This document shows, one piece after another, positions 12,613 to 23,560 of a DNA stretch of 64,000 bases. The stretch covers positions 941,238 through 1,005,237 of the forward strand of contig JAQFVV010006200.1 of NCBI GenBank assembly GCA_028023455.1, read 5' to 3'. Below the pieces are notes generated by a model. The model had not been told where the DNA came from and did no database searches. It saw only the letters and a list, made by a program, of their open reading frames with translations. Made by a program: the position numbers and the translations under genes. Positions within the stretch are counted from its first letter, which is position 1. Every line of letters starts with the position of its first letter. Source of the stretch: Epiperipatus broadwayi (taxonomy: Eukaryota; Onychophora; Udeonychophora; Euonychophora; Peripatidae).

Positions 12613-13723
12613 GACTTGTTATAGTTTAATAAAAAATAATTAAAAGTACGTTTGATATTTCCCGTATTTGTCTACCAGATACAAAAGTATTCAAACACAT
12701 TTTTTTGTATATATTAAAACAGAACAACGAACTAAAAATGTCTAGTTTAGATTTAAGTTCATTTTGTTAAATGATTAACAAAAATATTGAGCTTCCCGTA
12801 ATGTCATATTTATTCAGACAAATAATATTTCTTCCTTTTCGAATCTAAGCAATTTCCTTTTATTAGTCTAGATATTTGGAATTGAATATCTAAATTCTTG
12901 CATCGATTGTGTATGTGTGTTAACTTCAATATCGAAAAAAAATATTTCTATAAAAACTGACAAATATATTTATTTTAAAATAACTTTTGAAACTCTCCCC
13001 GTTTTCATTTAAACTTATTATATTATTCCCTCATTTTTCCTTCAGAAACACAAATTCTTTCTTAATAATTGACAAGAAACAAAACTGACAATTTTTTTCT
13101 TTTGCAGTTAAATCCTTTTTTATTTTCTCCTATTTTGCATTTCTCCTCAATCTTTTATAAAACTTTTATTGCGGTTATTATTTTTTCTATCGATCTTGTT
13201 AACCTTTTCGCTGTTTACCTGAAACTATATTCCGTGACATTTAAATAAAATGGCACGACTAGATTGTAAGCTTTGTTATTTATATAGGTAAGAGCTTGAT
13301 ACAAATATATTTAACCACTTTTTAAAATATGGAAACAAAACAATTAAAAACATTTAAACAAAATGTTATAAAATACTGAATATTACATTTCTTTCTGATG
13401 GATATTATAATTGTAAAGATATTAAATTTAAACGGAAGCAGCTGTATTGAAATCTTGAATTCTATTCAACTCTGTTTCAATTATTAGATGATTTGAACTC
13501 CAGATTTCTATTTATTATGACAATTAGACCACAAATATCCACTAATGAAATTAAACTCCTACACTCATAATCACTATGAAAGTTACATCACAGTCTTCTC
13601 TCTACTATCAAAGCCAGATTCAATTTTTTACCCAGTAATGACGTCATGCCCGGAATTCTGTCATATTAAAGTCTTGGTTAGATTAAATAATGTATAAGTC
13701 ACAATCATGAAATCTTTAATGGC
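12613..13723. other. AT-rich stretch without gene
   Basis: No coding signal. A palindromic TGACGTCA (the cAMP-response-element consensus) occurs at 13639-13646. One 8-mer is expected by chance at this scale, so no regulatory role is claimed. Confidence 0.65.
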
Positions 13724-14782
13724 CACATATATATTTATAGATTATAAAAAGGCATTGATTCTATAAGCATTTCTTCAGTGATTAAAGCATTGGATCATCA
13801 AGTATAGACCCAGGATATTTCCATATTCTGAGGAATATATATATATATGTAATAGCAACAATTACGTTACATAATCATATTAGGAAGATTAATATTAAGA
13901 AGGATGTATGATAGGATGACTCCATATTTCCAAAACTTTTTTTACAGCAGTTTTGCAAAAAAGTATTTTGTGAATTAAAATGGAAGCTAAGACAGTAGAA
14001 GTAAATGGAGATTATTTAAGACATCTAAATTTTAAAAATAATGTATTTGGTTTTTTCAAATAATACGTTAGAGCATCAGGAAATGTTGCAAGAGTTATCA
14101 GATGAAAATGACAGTAGGGCTAAAGGTAAATGTTAAAAAAACTAAAGTAATGGTCAATAAATTTTCACAAAAGAAAAAAATAAAGATGGATAATTATGAG
14201 TTAGAAGAATTTAACAACTACAAATACTTTAGTCAGATTAATGCTACAGATAAAATATAATGAATAAAATTAAGCATAGAATTAAACTTGGGGGAATGCT
14301 TTTAGTAGAAATAATTTAGTAGACCTATGTGTTTGAAAATGAAGATTTTTTAATAAATGTGTTTTAGCTGTTGTTACTGATGGATAAGAGACTAGAACAT
14401 GTATTAGAAGAGCAATACAAAAACTTTAGATCACCCAATGAAATATGGAGAGATGCATGCTATGAGTAACAAGAAGAAATTGAAAACAAAATACATGGGT
14501 GAGAGAACAAACAGGTATCACAGAGATCTTTAAAAGAATAGAGTTGGGCTGGGCATATTGCTAGAAGGAATGATAATACATGGACAATTGACATGTTAAA
14601 GTTGGATTCCAAGAGATTGTAAGAGACCTAGAAAGAGACCGCATGTGAGCTGAATGGATGAAATAGGGAAATGTGCTGGGGGTAATGTGAAGAAGAGAAG
14701 CTAAAGATTAGATTTATTGAATTTGGAAAGACTTTCACTCTGCAATGGATTGATAATGGTTGGAAACGATGATGATGATGAC
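13724..14782 (+). pseudogene. RTE-like LINE, 3' half of reverse transcriptase (copy 1)
   Basis: Frame-hopping translation gives FIDYKKA at about 13735, the motif A context of RTE-type reverse transcriptase. It then gives remains of GVRQGD-S-xPKLF near 13905-13945. The catalytic FADD box is degenerate, as FKNN (14029-14040). Downstream come EHQEMLQELS, KKTKVMVN, the LGQ-like strand, PMCLKMK, and the thumb-like MERCML. The C-terminal block reads GWAGHIARRNDN, then W-PRDCKRPRKRPH, SWMDEIGKCAG and FTLQWIDNG. It ends in a (GAT)n tail at 14770-14782, as the other copies in this window do. There are many stops and indels. The start lies inside the RT domain, the usual 5' truncation of LINEs. Confidence 0.8.
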
Positions 14783-15616
14783 CCTACAAGGTGGACTTGA
14801 AACACTTTCCCCAGGGATGACTATAAATATCAGATTTGAGATCAAATAATAATTATGGAGAAAATGTATTTAAAAAAGAGTAGAGGGAGATCTAATGTAA
14901 ACATAAAAAAATTTCAACAAAAATTCATGTAATTTTGCTGTTATATAAACTGAAAAACATATAAGTTAATGAAATGTGCATACATTTTTCATTACTAAAA
15001 AATAGAATGCAAAAATCAAATATATTTTTATTTATTTAATAGTTTTTCAAACAAGAGTGGGAGGATGCTAATAATAAACTTTTAACATGTGTTTATTAAC
15101 AATATACTATTAGAATATATATAAATATAGGTATGTAATAGTTAATCATTGGGTAAATGAAGCTATATTTGAAGTTCCAAGATGCAGACTGAATACATCA
15201 GCTTCATTCAATTGAAAAGATAGAGGGTTTTTTTTTTTGTTTTACTCAGTTGTGAATCAAAACAGAAACCTTTAGATCTTGAATGTAGAATACCTTTATC
15301 CTACTTAGTGAAAACAATTATTTCCCCTAAACTCATCGTAAAGCAAGGATATTGTACAAAAAACAAGGTATTATAATGGTTTTCTATGGGGAAAAAATTA
15401 TCTCATTTTTGCAGATAAAAATTATATCATAAATTGTTAATAACCTAGGATATATAGTAATTAAAAAACCCTGATATACAATATATGCATGTGTAAACCA
15501 TGCTTTATGTGTATTATACAGGTATGCACTTAAAATATGTATGTAGGCAATAAAATGCAACTTAAATCTATATAAAAAGATTAAAACAAATTAGCTTAAA
15601 GTGGTTCTTTTTTTTA
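14783..15616. other. AT-rich stretch without gene
   Basis: Nothing recognisable beyond simple AT tracts. A small T-run lies at 15230-15240. Confidence 0.65.
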
Positions 15617-15867
15617 AACATCACATGATCACTATCTCCCATGCTTGCTCATAACTATTGTTAAAATAGGCAAAACTCTCTCCATACAGTAGTGCCACTC
15701 AAAGCAAGACAGACAAAGGCCACAAGTCAGAAACTAGTTTGGGGATATTGGATGTGTAGGTACTAAATAGAGGTTTTATGCACAAGCCTTCTGGCATCCA
15801 TTGATTACTCTGTCTTGCTTTGAGTGGCACTACTGTATAGAGAGAGTTTTGCCTATTTTAACGATAG
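15617..15867. mobile_element. Family A palindromic element, copy 1
   Basis: A 45-bp terminal inverted repeat, 15669-15713 versus 15809-15853, has a single mismatch (starting GGCAAAACTCTCTCC). It is preceded by the family's ACATCACATGATCACTATCT leader. The interior keeps GGCCACAAGTCAGAAACTAG and GGGGATATTGGAT, the family A ribozyme-like core, but the upstream CTGATGA has become GACAAA. The near-identity of the arms contrasts with the decay of other copies and points to recent origin or gene conversion between arms. Confidence 0.8.
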
Positions 15868-16054
15868 TTCTTTTTTTATAATCCATCTATTCAGCACTCA
15901 CCACCACCCAGTTTTCTGTGCCACAGTTGCTTATTTTAGGGGTCTACTATTGTCTTTTAAATCCTTTGATGAGCATAGTTTTTTGTAGTGTACCAGGTGC
16001 TGATGACTGAAGATCTCTAGAGAATTATGAGTCCCATTCATTGATTTAAGGCAT

Positions 16055-16415
16055 TTTTAATTTTATAGAACATTCAAAGACAGTCAAATTCTTCAAAAGT
16101 GGTGGTTGTGGCCTATGTCTCATGATACAAAATCAGTTTGTTCAGTTTTTTGATGTCTAAGTTCTTCTCTACAGGTGTGTTGATTTTCTCTTCTTTATCC
16201 AGTTGCATTAATCCCTCCTTGATTAATTTTTCCATGTGTGATTGCAAAAGCTTTTCAATATTGTCATCATAAATTACTTATAAATGTTTTCATCCAAAAT
16301 ACATTATTTATTGAAGTTAGTATATCTTGAAGATTAAAAAAGTGATATGATGTTCGGTAAATTAGTTGCTACAATGACTTCAACTGAAACTTGAATGTCA
16401 CTGAAATCTTTAAAA
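16055..16415 (-). pseudogene. Tigger/pogo-like transposase C-terminal fragment
   Basis: The minus-strand translation from about 16270 reads DDDNIEKLLQSHMEKLIKEG, then LMQLDKE. This resembles the region after the DDE catalytic core of Tigger/jerky-type Tc1-mariner transposases, where a D-x-x-E-L-L-x-x-H-x-E-x-L-x-x-x-x-L pattern is typical. Upstream on the same strand, in another frame, DFSDIQVSVEVIVA resembles the preceding helix. Downstream, KNLDIKKLNKLI and EEFDC fit the family's tail. A stop at about 16112 and frameshifts show decay. No terminal repeats were found. A chance similarity is not excluded. Confidence 0.5.
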
Positions 16416-16689
16416 AAATTTTCCAATATCTTTTTTAAAATGTGTAATTTCACTGTACAAATGTAGAGAAAAATTACTAAGAGAGAAAGTTTACAGGTGA
16501 TAATTTTTTATATTCTCAAAAATCATTGCACTGAAAAAGAAGTCCATTCTGAAGCTTCATTTTTTAAAAATTTATAGTCTTATATTAATATATAAAATTA
16601 TTTAAAATTTTAAAAAAGCAATGTTTAATAATATCTCATTTAACAGTAATTTTGTGACCATAAAGACTTGTTTTGTATTTATACATTGG

Positions 16690-17187
16690 ACTCTTTAAAT
16701 ATTCCAAATACATTCAACTGTCAGTAATAGCACACAGGTTAGTATATGCATGTTTCAAGAGGTATTAGTCTTCTCTCTTCTTTATAGGGTTGCTGGCCTG
16801 ACCAATGACATTACTAGCAGGGGAATTAATTCTGGACCCTTAGATTCCTGAATGTTGAATTTTAAGGTAATGCTCTAACCATCTGAGCCAAAGTTGGTTA
16901 GAGTTTGACATTAAAATTCAATATTCAAGAATGTAAAGGTCCAGGTTCAATTCACACACTAGTACTATCACTTGTCAGGTCAGCAACACCTGAAGAAGAG
17001 GAGAGAATAATACCTCTTGAAATGTTGTGCATATACTAACCTGTGTGCTCTTACTAACAGTTCAATGCATTTGAAAAATTTAAATAAAGTTAAATTTTTC
17101 TAAAGACATTCAATACTTAATATTAGCTGATGGAAATAGTCCAATATATAAATACTACTAAAATACCACCATCACAAGCCTTCAGTA
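16690..17187. mobile_element. Family B palindromic element, copy 1
   Basis: The two arms (about 16690-16890 and 16895-17187) are inverted copies meeting at the CTGAGCCAAAGTTGGTTAGAG centre. Each arm carries a tRNA-like part. On the plus strand, TTGGTTAGAG is an A-box-like piece and GGTTCAATTC (16942-16951) a B box. A CTGAAGAAGAGG...CCTCTTGAAA hairpin lies at 16990-17022. The outer end includes TGGAAATAGTCCAATATA. The tRNA-like promoter suggests RNA polymerase III transcription, at least ancestrally. Confidence 0.75.
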
Positions 17188-18080
17188 AACATAAAGATTT
17201 GTTGTTTATTAACAAAGTAAGAGTAACCAAATTTTAGAATTGTATATTATTGATCCCTAATCACATAGTTATTTTGAAAAAAAAAAAATTGGAAACATTA
17301 ACACATTTAAAAAAATGTATCTAATGTATTCTGTTGTTGCATATTGCAATCAATATTTAAAACTTTTTTTTTTACAATATATATATATACATTATGCAGA
17401 TATAAATAAACAGCACATTATGCATAAATTCACAAATACCTAAGCCATGCATTTTTTTTGCCATGAAATGCCACATTTTGTTAAATATGGTAGCAATTTT
17501 GTTTGGAATGTCATTAAATTTTTTTGATTAGTACAATACTTGTGATGACATAGTATTAAATAAATATTAAAAATATGAATCTTTTTCCATTTATTTGTAT
17601 GTCATCATCGTATAAAATTTATTATTAACTGCATAATGCTCACATTTTTTAAACTGAAAATACATTTACAATAATAGTTTGATTTGACTGAAATTAGCAT
17701 TTATAAAGATTTTAATCCAAAATTGATTGATTGAATATTTTAATTAATATTAACACTGTACATAATTGAAAATTAAATATTAATAATATATGACCAAAAT
17801 TTATTTTTAATTTTATGCCTATTGAAATTTTCATTTTTTTCTGTTTCTATATTTTTGTACATTTGTGATAACATTTGCCATTCTTAAACTAATTACGAGA
17901 TATTTTAAAATCGAGCAAGTAAATTGAATGTTATTTTTAATTTATATTTACTAATTTTTAATCATATAAAGTTGATTATTAATTGTATAATCCATGAAGT
18001 CATATTTTTTACAAAATAATTAAATTTCAGTGTGATGATTGAAATTTCTGCCACAAGCAAAGTAATGTTTATAACAATTT
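17188..18080. other. AT-rich stretch without gene
   Basis: No coding or structural signal except a short (TA)n at 17382-17392. Confidence 0.65.
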
Positions 18081-18200
18081 TAATCCATTAAACATCACAT
18101 AATCACCATCTTACTAGCATATAATTGTTGCCTTCTGGCATCCATTGATTACTCTGGTTGGCACAGGGTGGCACTACTGTATGGAGAGTTTTGCCTTGGT
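18081..18200 (+). repeat. Family A fragment, copy 2
   Basis: The leader AACATCACATAATCACCATC is joined directly to the family's distal end, CTTCTGGCATCCATTGATTA through GGTGGCACTACTGTATGG and GAGAGTTTTGCC. The middle, with the ribozyme-like core, is missing, so this is an internally deleted copy. Confidence 0.7.
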
Positions 18201-19679
18201 TTAATTTTAATCCATAATAAATACAGTGTACAGTTTTTAAATGAATGTACACATTTTACATTTTAGTGCTGTATTAATATATTTGGTTGTTGTATGTCAT
18301 CAAAAAATGATTATTATACTGAATAAAACATCTTTTTTGGTTTTATAGTCATTAATGATGAAAATCTTTATTTTGGAAATGTCATTAAGGAAATACTGAT
18401 TGACTTGCAAGGATGTTAGATGAAAATTGAATCAACTATGGTACTGTATGTCCATTAACCATATTTTAAATTTATAATCAAAATATTATATACAGTACTG
18501 TAATACTGTGTATTGTATGGTGCATTATGAATAAACTCTTTACTGTACAATTTCAGTATGAATATTGCCATTTTGTTTTTGGATGATCTCATTTTAATAA
18601 CTATTCTATGACAACATCGGTCTTACAATATGGCCACCAATTTTTTTTTTTTAAGATTGTTATAGGAATAATTGACTGTAAATCAAAATAATGGGTATAA
18701 ATTGATGATGATCACTATTGTAAATCCTAATATAAAGTTCTAGTGCTAAGCAGAATGTATGTGTATTCTATTTCTGCACTAAACTGCATGGAGCTGTTTT
18801 ATAGATTCACCTATCTCATCTTCCTGTTCAATAAGTATATCACCTAATGACTTTACCTTATGGGATATATCAAGCCAATCACACTAAAAGAAATATAGAA
18901 GAAGGAAAATACACACAAGAGAAACTTTCAACAAGCCTTATGTATTGACCCATTCAAAGTCTTGTTGGTCTCAACTTATGTTACTTTGAAATGAAAATAA
19001 CTGAAAACCTGGATCTACAAAAGAAATAGAAGAAAAAAACTAAATGGATGAAAATAATTATTGCGAAAGCTATAAAAAAACAGAGCTAAGAGATTGACTA
19101 ATCTTCCACTTGCAAGAGTTCACAAGAAAAAGCACCCAACTAGGCAAACCGAGAGAAAAAAATTCAGTCAAAAGTATTGTAGTATACACATTTACATTGA
19201 TAAATGTTATTTTGTAAAGAAATAAATAGTTGAAAATATTGAGAACATTTTCTTACTAGGTTAAAACTATATGGGAACATTAGGATTTTCAAAAGCGAAA
19301 AAAGGCGGGGGGTGTCAAATTAAAATTGCCTTCTTTTTTCATTGTGAAATATTTTTAAAAGTTTGGTTATTGTAGCGAAATATTCCATCTAGATTAAATA
19401 TTAACCAATTAAAAGGGAATAATATTTATATGTATTATAAGAACTCATATGTATTGTATAAAATTGTGTGTTAACATTGTGTTTGTCCTATCATTTTCTT
19501 AATATGTTGGTGCTTTTATTGGTTAGTTACTTCTTTTTTTTTAAATTCAAACTTATTTTTTATGTTTTAATTTTTCAGCTATGCATTCTGTGAATTATCA
19601 GCGTGTGAGACTGATTTCATTCTAGAGTATATGAAACTAGATTATTATATAGAGAGATGTATATTTCTCATGTTAAACA
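18201..19679. other. AT-rich stretch without gene
   Basis: Nothing recognisable. A local G-run (GGCGGGGGGTG, about 19303-19313) stands out in an otherwise AT-rich context. Confidence 0.6.
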
Positions 19680-19800
19680 ATTCAAAACAAAACTCTCCAT
19701 ATAGTAGTGCCATCTTGTGCTAACAAGAGCAATCAATGGATGCCATTAGATCCTAAGATCTAGGTGGAGTGCTCTCAGATCCAAGGCTCCTCATAGATAG
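19680..19800 (-). repeat. Family A fragment, copy 3
   Basis: Contains CAAAACTCTCCATATAGTAG and CAATCAATGGATGCCA (family A end), joined to TTAGATCCTAAGATCTAGGT and GTGCTCTCAGATCC, which belong to the centre of the long family A copies near 61250 and 61510. The segment carrying the ribozyme-like core is deleted. Confidence 0.65.
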
Positions 19801-20048
19801 CTAGAACATAATAGCATTTTATATATATGCTTCAGTATATGTGTATGGATATCTGGATGGTTCTCTATAGAATTATTGGATGGCACAAAGGTAAATATCA
19901 CCTTTAAAGATCATATATTTCATCTTATTTATATATTTTAGGATGATTATTAGTTTATTGATGGCTAGTACACTCATGGTACTTGATGTGCTCACAACAT
20001 TGTTATTTTGGCCCAGCACTTTTGATGTAGAAGTACTGTCATAGATAT

Positions 20049-20702
20049 TTGCTGCTTGTTTATTTATCTTTGAATCTGTTTATCAATATTACTTCCTTAT
20101 TTTTTCTCTTTTTATGATTTCTTTCTTCCATTAATATTTTTTTATCATTTATTATTAAAAGTAAATTTAAAATTACAATACTTTTTATGATTGAAGAATA
20201 CTGAGACAGTATTTAATTGATTATTTATCATTTTTTTACATGATTATATAATAATTTGATCCTTCTTTTATTCTTTTTTCCAGAGCACCATCTTGATTCC
20301 CGATATATGATTTTTTACAACTCATATAATATGATAAATTATATTACTTCTTAGCATTTTAGGTATAACACTCTTAGCATTATTAATTAGTCTACTTACA
20401 TTTGGAAGACCACAAAATGAAATGTTGTATTTATCTTTAAATATATTTTTAATTAATTTAGATTGAACATTATTTACAAATTATTATATAATCATGTAAA
20501 AAAAAAGAAGATAAATAATCAATTAAATACAGCCACAATATTCTTTGATCATGAAAAATCTTGTAATTTTAAAATTACTTTTAATGTAAATGATACAAAA
20601 ATATTAAAGGAAAAAAAAGGAAATAATAAAAAGAAAAAAATTAAGGAAGCAATATTAATAAATAGATTCAAAGATAATATAATAAATAGATAAGCAGCAA
20701 AT
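20049..20702. mobile_element. Large palindrome carrying PLE C-terminal fragments in both arms
   Basis: Arms at about 20049-20259 and 20477-20702 are inverted copies about 210-225 bp long, diverged but collinear throughout. Examples are CAAATTATTATATAATCATG against CATGATTATATAATAATTTG, and AATAGATTCAAAGATAA against its counterpart at 20070. The centre is 217 bp. The right arm encodes an open frame described separately, and the left arm encodes the same on the minus strand in decayed form. The spacer holds GGAAGACCACAAAATGAAAT, loosely like the ribozyme-type hairpins of other families. Confidence 0.75.
20540..20693 (+). pseudogene. Penelope-like element C-terminal (GIY-YIG region) fragment
   Basis: The open frame contains FDHEKSCNFKITFNVNDTKI, then LKEKKG, then KKIKEAILINR. 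The order H-x(n)-F-x(n)-N-D-x-K-I-L, followed by K-x-K-E-A-I-x-I, is the pattern at the end of the GIY-YIG endonuclease domain of Penelope-like retroelements, where the conserved glutamate sits in the KEA motif. Similar pieces occur at 33500-33739 and 41640-41750. No reverse transcriptase is attached. The lysine-rich stretch is partly from A-tract expansion. Moderately sure. Confidence 0.5.
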
Positions 20703-20874
20703 ACTGACATACACAGCTCATGGAAAATCATGTCATGTTGAACTTCCATATTACTTTACAGTTGATAAGGATTACTACATAATCAAAAGCACTACTGATT
20801 AATTAAGATATATATTTTATTATTTTTACTGTTAAAATTATTATATTTATAATAGGTATTTATAGTTTTTACAT

Positions 20875-20976
20875 ATATTGTTAAAAGGAGATTGTCTTGA
20901 CAACAGTTTGAAATTGTTGATTGATATTGATATTGGGGATTATCTAATGATTGACTGGTTTTTAAGGATATAATAT
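20875..20976 (+). repeat. Short dispersed repeat, copy 2
   Basis: Shares GACAACAGTTTGAAATTG and the following GATATTGATATTGGGGATT and GACTGGTTTTTAAGGATATA segments with copies at 2738 and 21096. Confidence 0.6.
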
Positions 20977-21095
20977 ATACAATAGAGGGACTATAGGTGT
21001 TAATTATCTTAATAATCTCTAGGGTGGATATTCTATGATAGTTTAATGATTAATTAATGAATAATTAAGCAGGGTTAAGATTGGAATATATATTA

Positions 21096-21196
21096 TTATT
21101 AAAATGAGGTTGCCTCGACAACAGTTTGAAATTGTTGATTGTTATTGATATTGGGATTGTCTAAATGTTGACTGACTTTTAATGATATGTATATAT
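21096..21196 (+). repeat. Short dispersed repeat, copy 3
   Basis: Closest to copy 1. Starts TTATTAAAATGAGGTTGCC and ends GACTGACTTTTAATGATATG. Two copies lie within 220 bp here, in the same orientation. Confidence 0.6.
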
Positions 21197-21939
21197 TTAG
21201 TATACCATTAACTTGTAATGCCAGATCTAATTAGAAATGTATCTGATTCAAACTTTCTGATTAATGTCCGAGATATTGTTTATTATAAATTCTCAACTGT
21301 TAATTCCCAGCATAGTGTAATTTCATCTCCCATATCACATATTATTCTGACTCTATGTTATTTGTAATTAGTTAAACAGTACACTCCTTTCTGCTAATAT
21401 TACCTGATATGTAAACAATCTTCTTTTCACACTTTATTTTTATAAAGTTTAAATTTTCTTAAATAATATCAACATTTCAATTGCTTAACAATCTTCTCTA
21501 AAGCCTTTCTTCTCTTCTGCTATTCTCTTCTTTTGTTAAAGAAAATGGAAAGAGAAGAAAATTTTTGAAGATTATCAACCAATAAAACATTGATATTATT
21601 CAATAAAATTTAAACATTGCAAAAATTAAGTATATAAAGATAGTTTATTCAGTATTACCTGTGATATTTGAGTTACAAATGTTTTAACTTTGAACTACAA
21701 AATTCAAGAGAAAGCCAAACTTTTTAGCAGTATGTTAGAATTAAAAAACTTCGATGGCAAATCATATTTGTATTCATTATCTTTAAATAACTACCCCTCA
21801 AAATAAAGGGAATTACATTAATAAATATGTTATATGGGAATCTTATCATCAATAAACATTTAATTCAAGCTGAATATGATAATTAATGAGCTTAATTTCA
21901 ACCAGAGTCACCCAATAGTAGTCTGCCAAAGACGGGCGA
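21197..21939. other. AT-rich stretch without gene
   Basis: Nothing recognisable. Confidence 0.6.
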
Positions 21940-22031
21940 GAGGGCCCACCCTCCTCCTTCCTCCTTCTCCTCCTTCCCCCTTCATTCCCCCCCCCCCTAA
22001 CCCCCTTCCCCCCCCACTTCCCCCCCCAATC
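21940..22031 (+). repeat. Polypyrimidine (C/T) tract
   Basis: An almost uninterrupted run of C and T about 90 bases long, with C-runs of 8-12, is preceded by GACGGGCGAGAGGGCCCACC. It contrasts sharply with the AT-rich surroundings. Such purine/pyrimidine-asymmetric tracts can adopt triplex DNA, and C-runs can form i-motifs. Any open frame through it is a low-complexity artefact. Confidence 0.85.
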
Positions 22032-23039
22032 CAGAGTATAGAATTATTTTTGATGCTATATGCAGTCGAAATTGAGTCAGCCTAAAAGAGATAATACATT
22101 TAATCAAACACATGTGATGGTCTTTGATTATTTTAACATGTAACAAACTTTATTTATTCATCATATTGAACTATAACTTTCATATATTCTTAGTCTTTTG
22201 ATCTGAATAACTTGCAGCTTTATATAAAAGCTTAATTAGACATCTTTTCCAATAAATCCCTTTTAATATATCATTATATTGGAACATACTAAATGTTTAT
22301 AGAATAAAGAACTGGCTTTAATCCATTTTATTATCTTGGTAATTGTTTGAAAAATAAAGGTTTATGGATTAGTGGGTTTTTTTTAAACTAAGTGTTATTT
22401 AAAAAGTGGTACTGAAGTAATCAGTAATTAGCTATAGACCTCTTGACAACAATTGTAAATGAGACTGTCAAAAACAAAAGATCCCTAATCTGTTATTTTA
22501 TCATTGTGGTGAACTATATGCTTACCAGAAGACTATATGATCATTGCCATTAATATTTGTATATTGATTCATTTTTACTTATATGTATTCATCTGTACAT
22601 TTAGTAATGTTTTTTGATTTGAATTATTAATGGAAGAAAGAAAAACACTCTCATTATCAAAACTAATTTTCATATTGGTTGTTATCTTCCCAATAAGATT
22701 AAAAAATACATTTGAAACTTACAACTGATTTAATTTGGATAACTTAGATAAAATGTATATTCTCAATCAATTAATCATCTTAATAAAAATTTTATCTTGC
22801 CTTGGATTGGAATAAGTTTTATTTGCCAATGAGACATCCATCTATTAATATAATTTTAAAATATTTTACTTTTTAATGAAAGAAACCATACAAAATTGAC
22901 TGTGACTGAAGAATCCCTTATTAGTATTTCTATTAATTTTTTTATTTTCAGAATCTAATTGTTGTTAAAATAAATCAAGTAAATCAGTCATAACTAATAT
23001 GTGAATTACCTTAAACAAGAAATATTTTCATATCAGAAA
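22032..23039. other. AT-rich stretch without gene
   Basis: Nothing recognisable. Confidence 0.65.
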
Positions 23040-23560
23040 GTTATGCCATCACTGAGTCAATTGTACGTCAGTGAGCTGCTCATCAGCAAACAAATCTATC
23101 ATTGAGCTGATTACTAATCAGTAAAAATTTTACTTCTATCTTTCAATCAGCAAGCTTTTATATTGTACTTACTGCTCAATAAAAAATTACTCTATGATTG
23201 AGCCAACAGTTTTCAGAACTTTCTACTATGTCATCAATTTATTGTTAGCAAGCTACTTTTTTTTCCATATGTCATAGCATTGGCTGGGGCGCGAACCCAC
23301 AACCGTCTGCAACCAACTACTTGCTTGCAAGGTGGTTGCGATGACCTCTCGGCTAACAATGCTTGACAATGTTAGCAAGCTACTTTTTTAATAAACCAAA
23401 TGCTCTTTACATAAAACTGTGCCACTTACTTACCAGAAGGCTACTCTGTTATTTGGTCAATTACTTATCAATAAGCTACTCTTATTACTGAGTCAATAAT
23501 TCATTAGTAAACCAATCTAACATTGATTCAATTGCTCATCAGAAAACGGAGTACTTCTAG
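23040..23560 (+). repeat. Degenerate minisatellite, unit about 50 bp
   Basis: Recurring elements of the type ACTGAGTCAATTGCTCATCA, then a variant of GTAAGCTACTCT, recur through the region (for example at 23050, 23100, 23190, 23450, 23475 and 23525). The units are diverged. The array is interrupted by a SINE at 23263-23369. Confidence 0.6.
23263..23369 (-). mobile_element. Short tRNA-derived SINE with target-site duplication
   Basis: A perfect 20-bp direct repeat, TGTTAGCAAGCTACTTTTTT, lies at 23243-23262 and 23370-23389. On the minus strand the insert has GTTAGCCGAGAGGTC (A-box-like), an anticodon-arm-like CCTTGCAAGCAAG, and GTGGGTTCGCGCCCC (B box). It then has CCAATGCTATGACATATGG and an A tail. 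This is the canonical layout of a polymerase-III SINE inserted by target-primed reverse transcription. A second copy is at 35433. The intact target duplication makes it one of the younger insertions here. Confidence 0.85.

Noticed and set aside
13639-13646. TGACGTCA as a cAMP-response element
   Set aside because: A single 8-mer with no promoter context. Expected by chance at about this frequency.
16990-17022. Family B CTGAAGA...GAAA hairpin as a true hammerhead ribozyme
   Set aside because: An extra T precedes GAAA after the stem pairing. No convincing stem III or UH triplet fits (G at the cleavage position in one reading). Kept only as hammerhead-like.
21876-22085. 69-codon proline-rich frame
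   Set aside because: Produced by the polypyrimidine tract. Low complexity with no family pattern.
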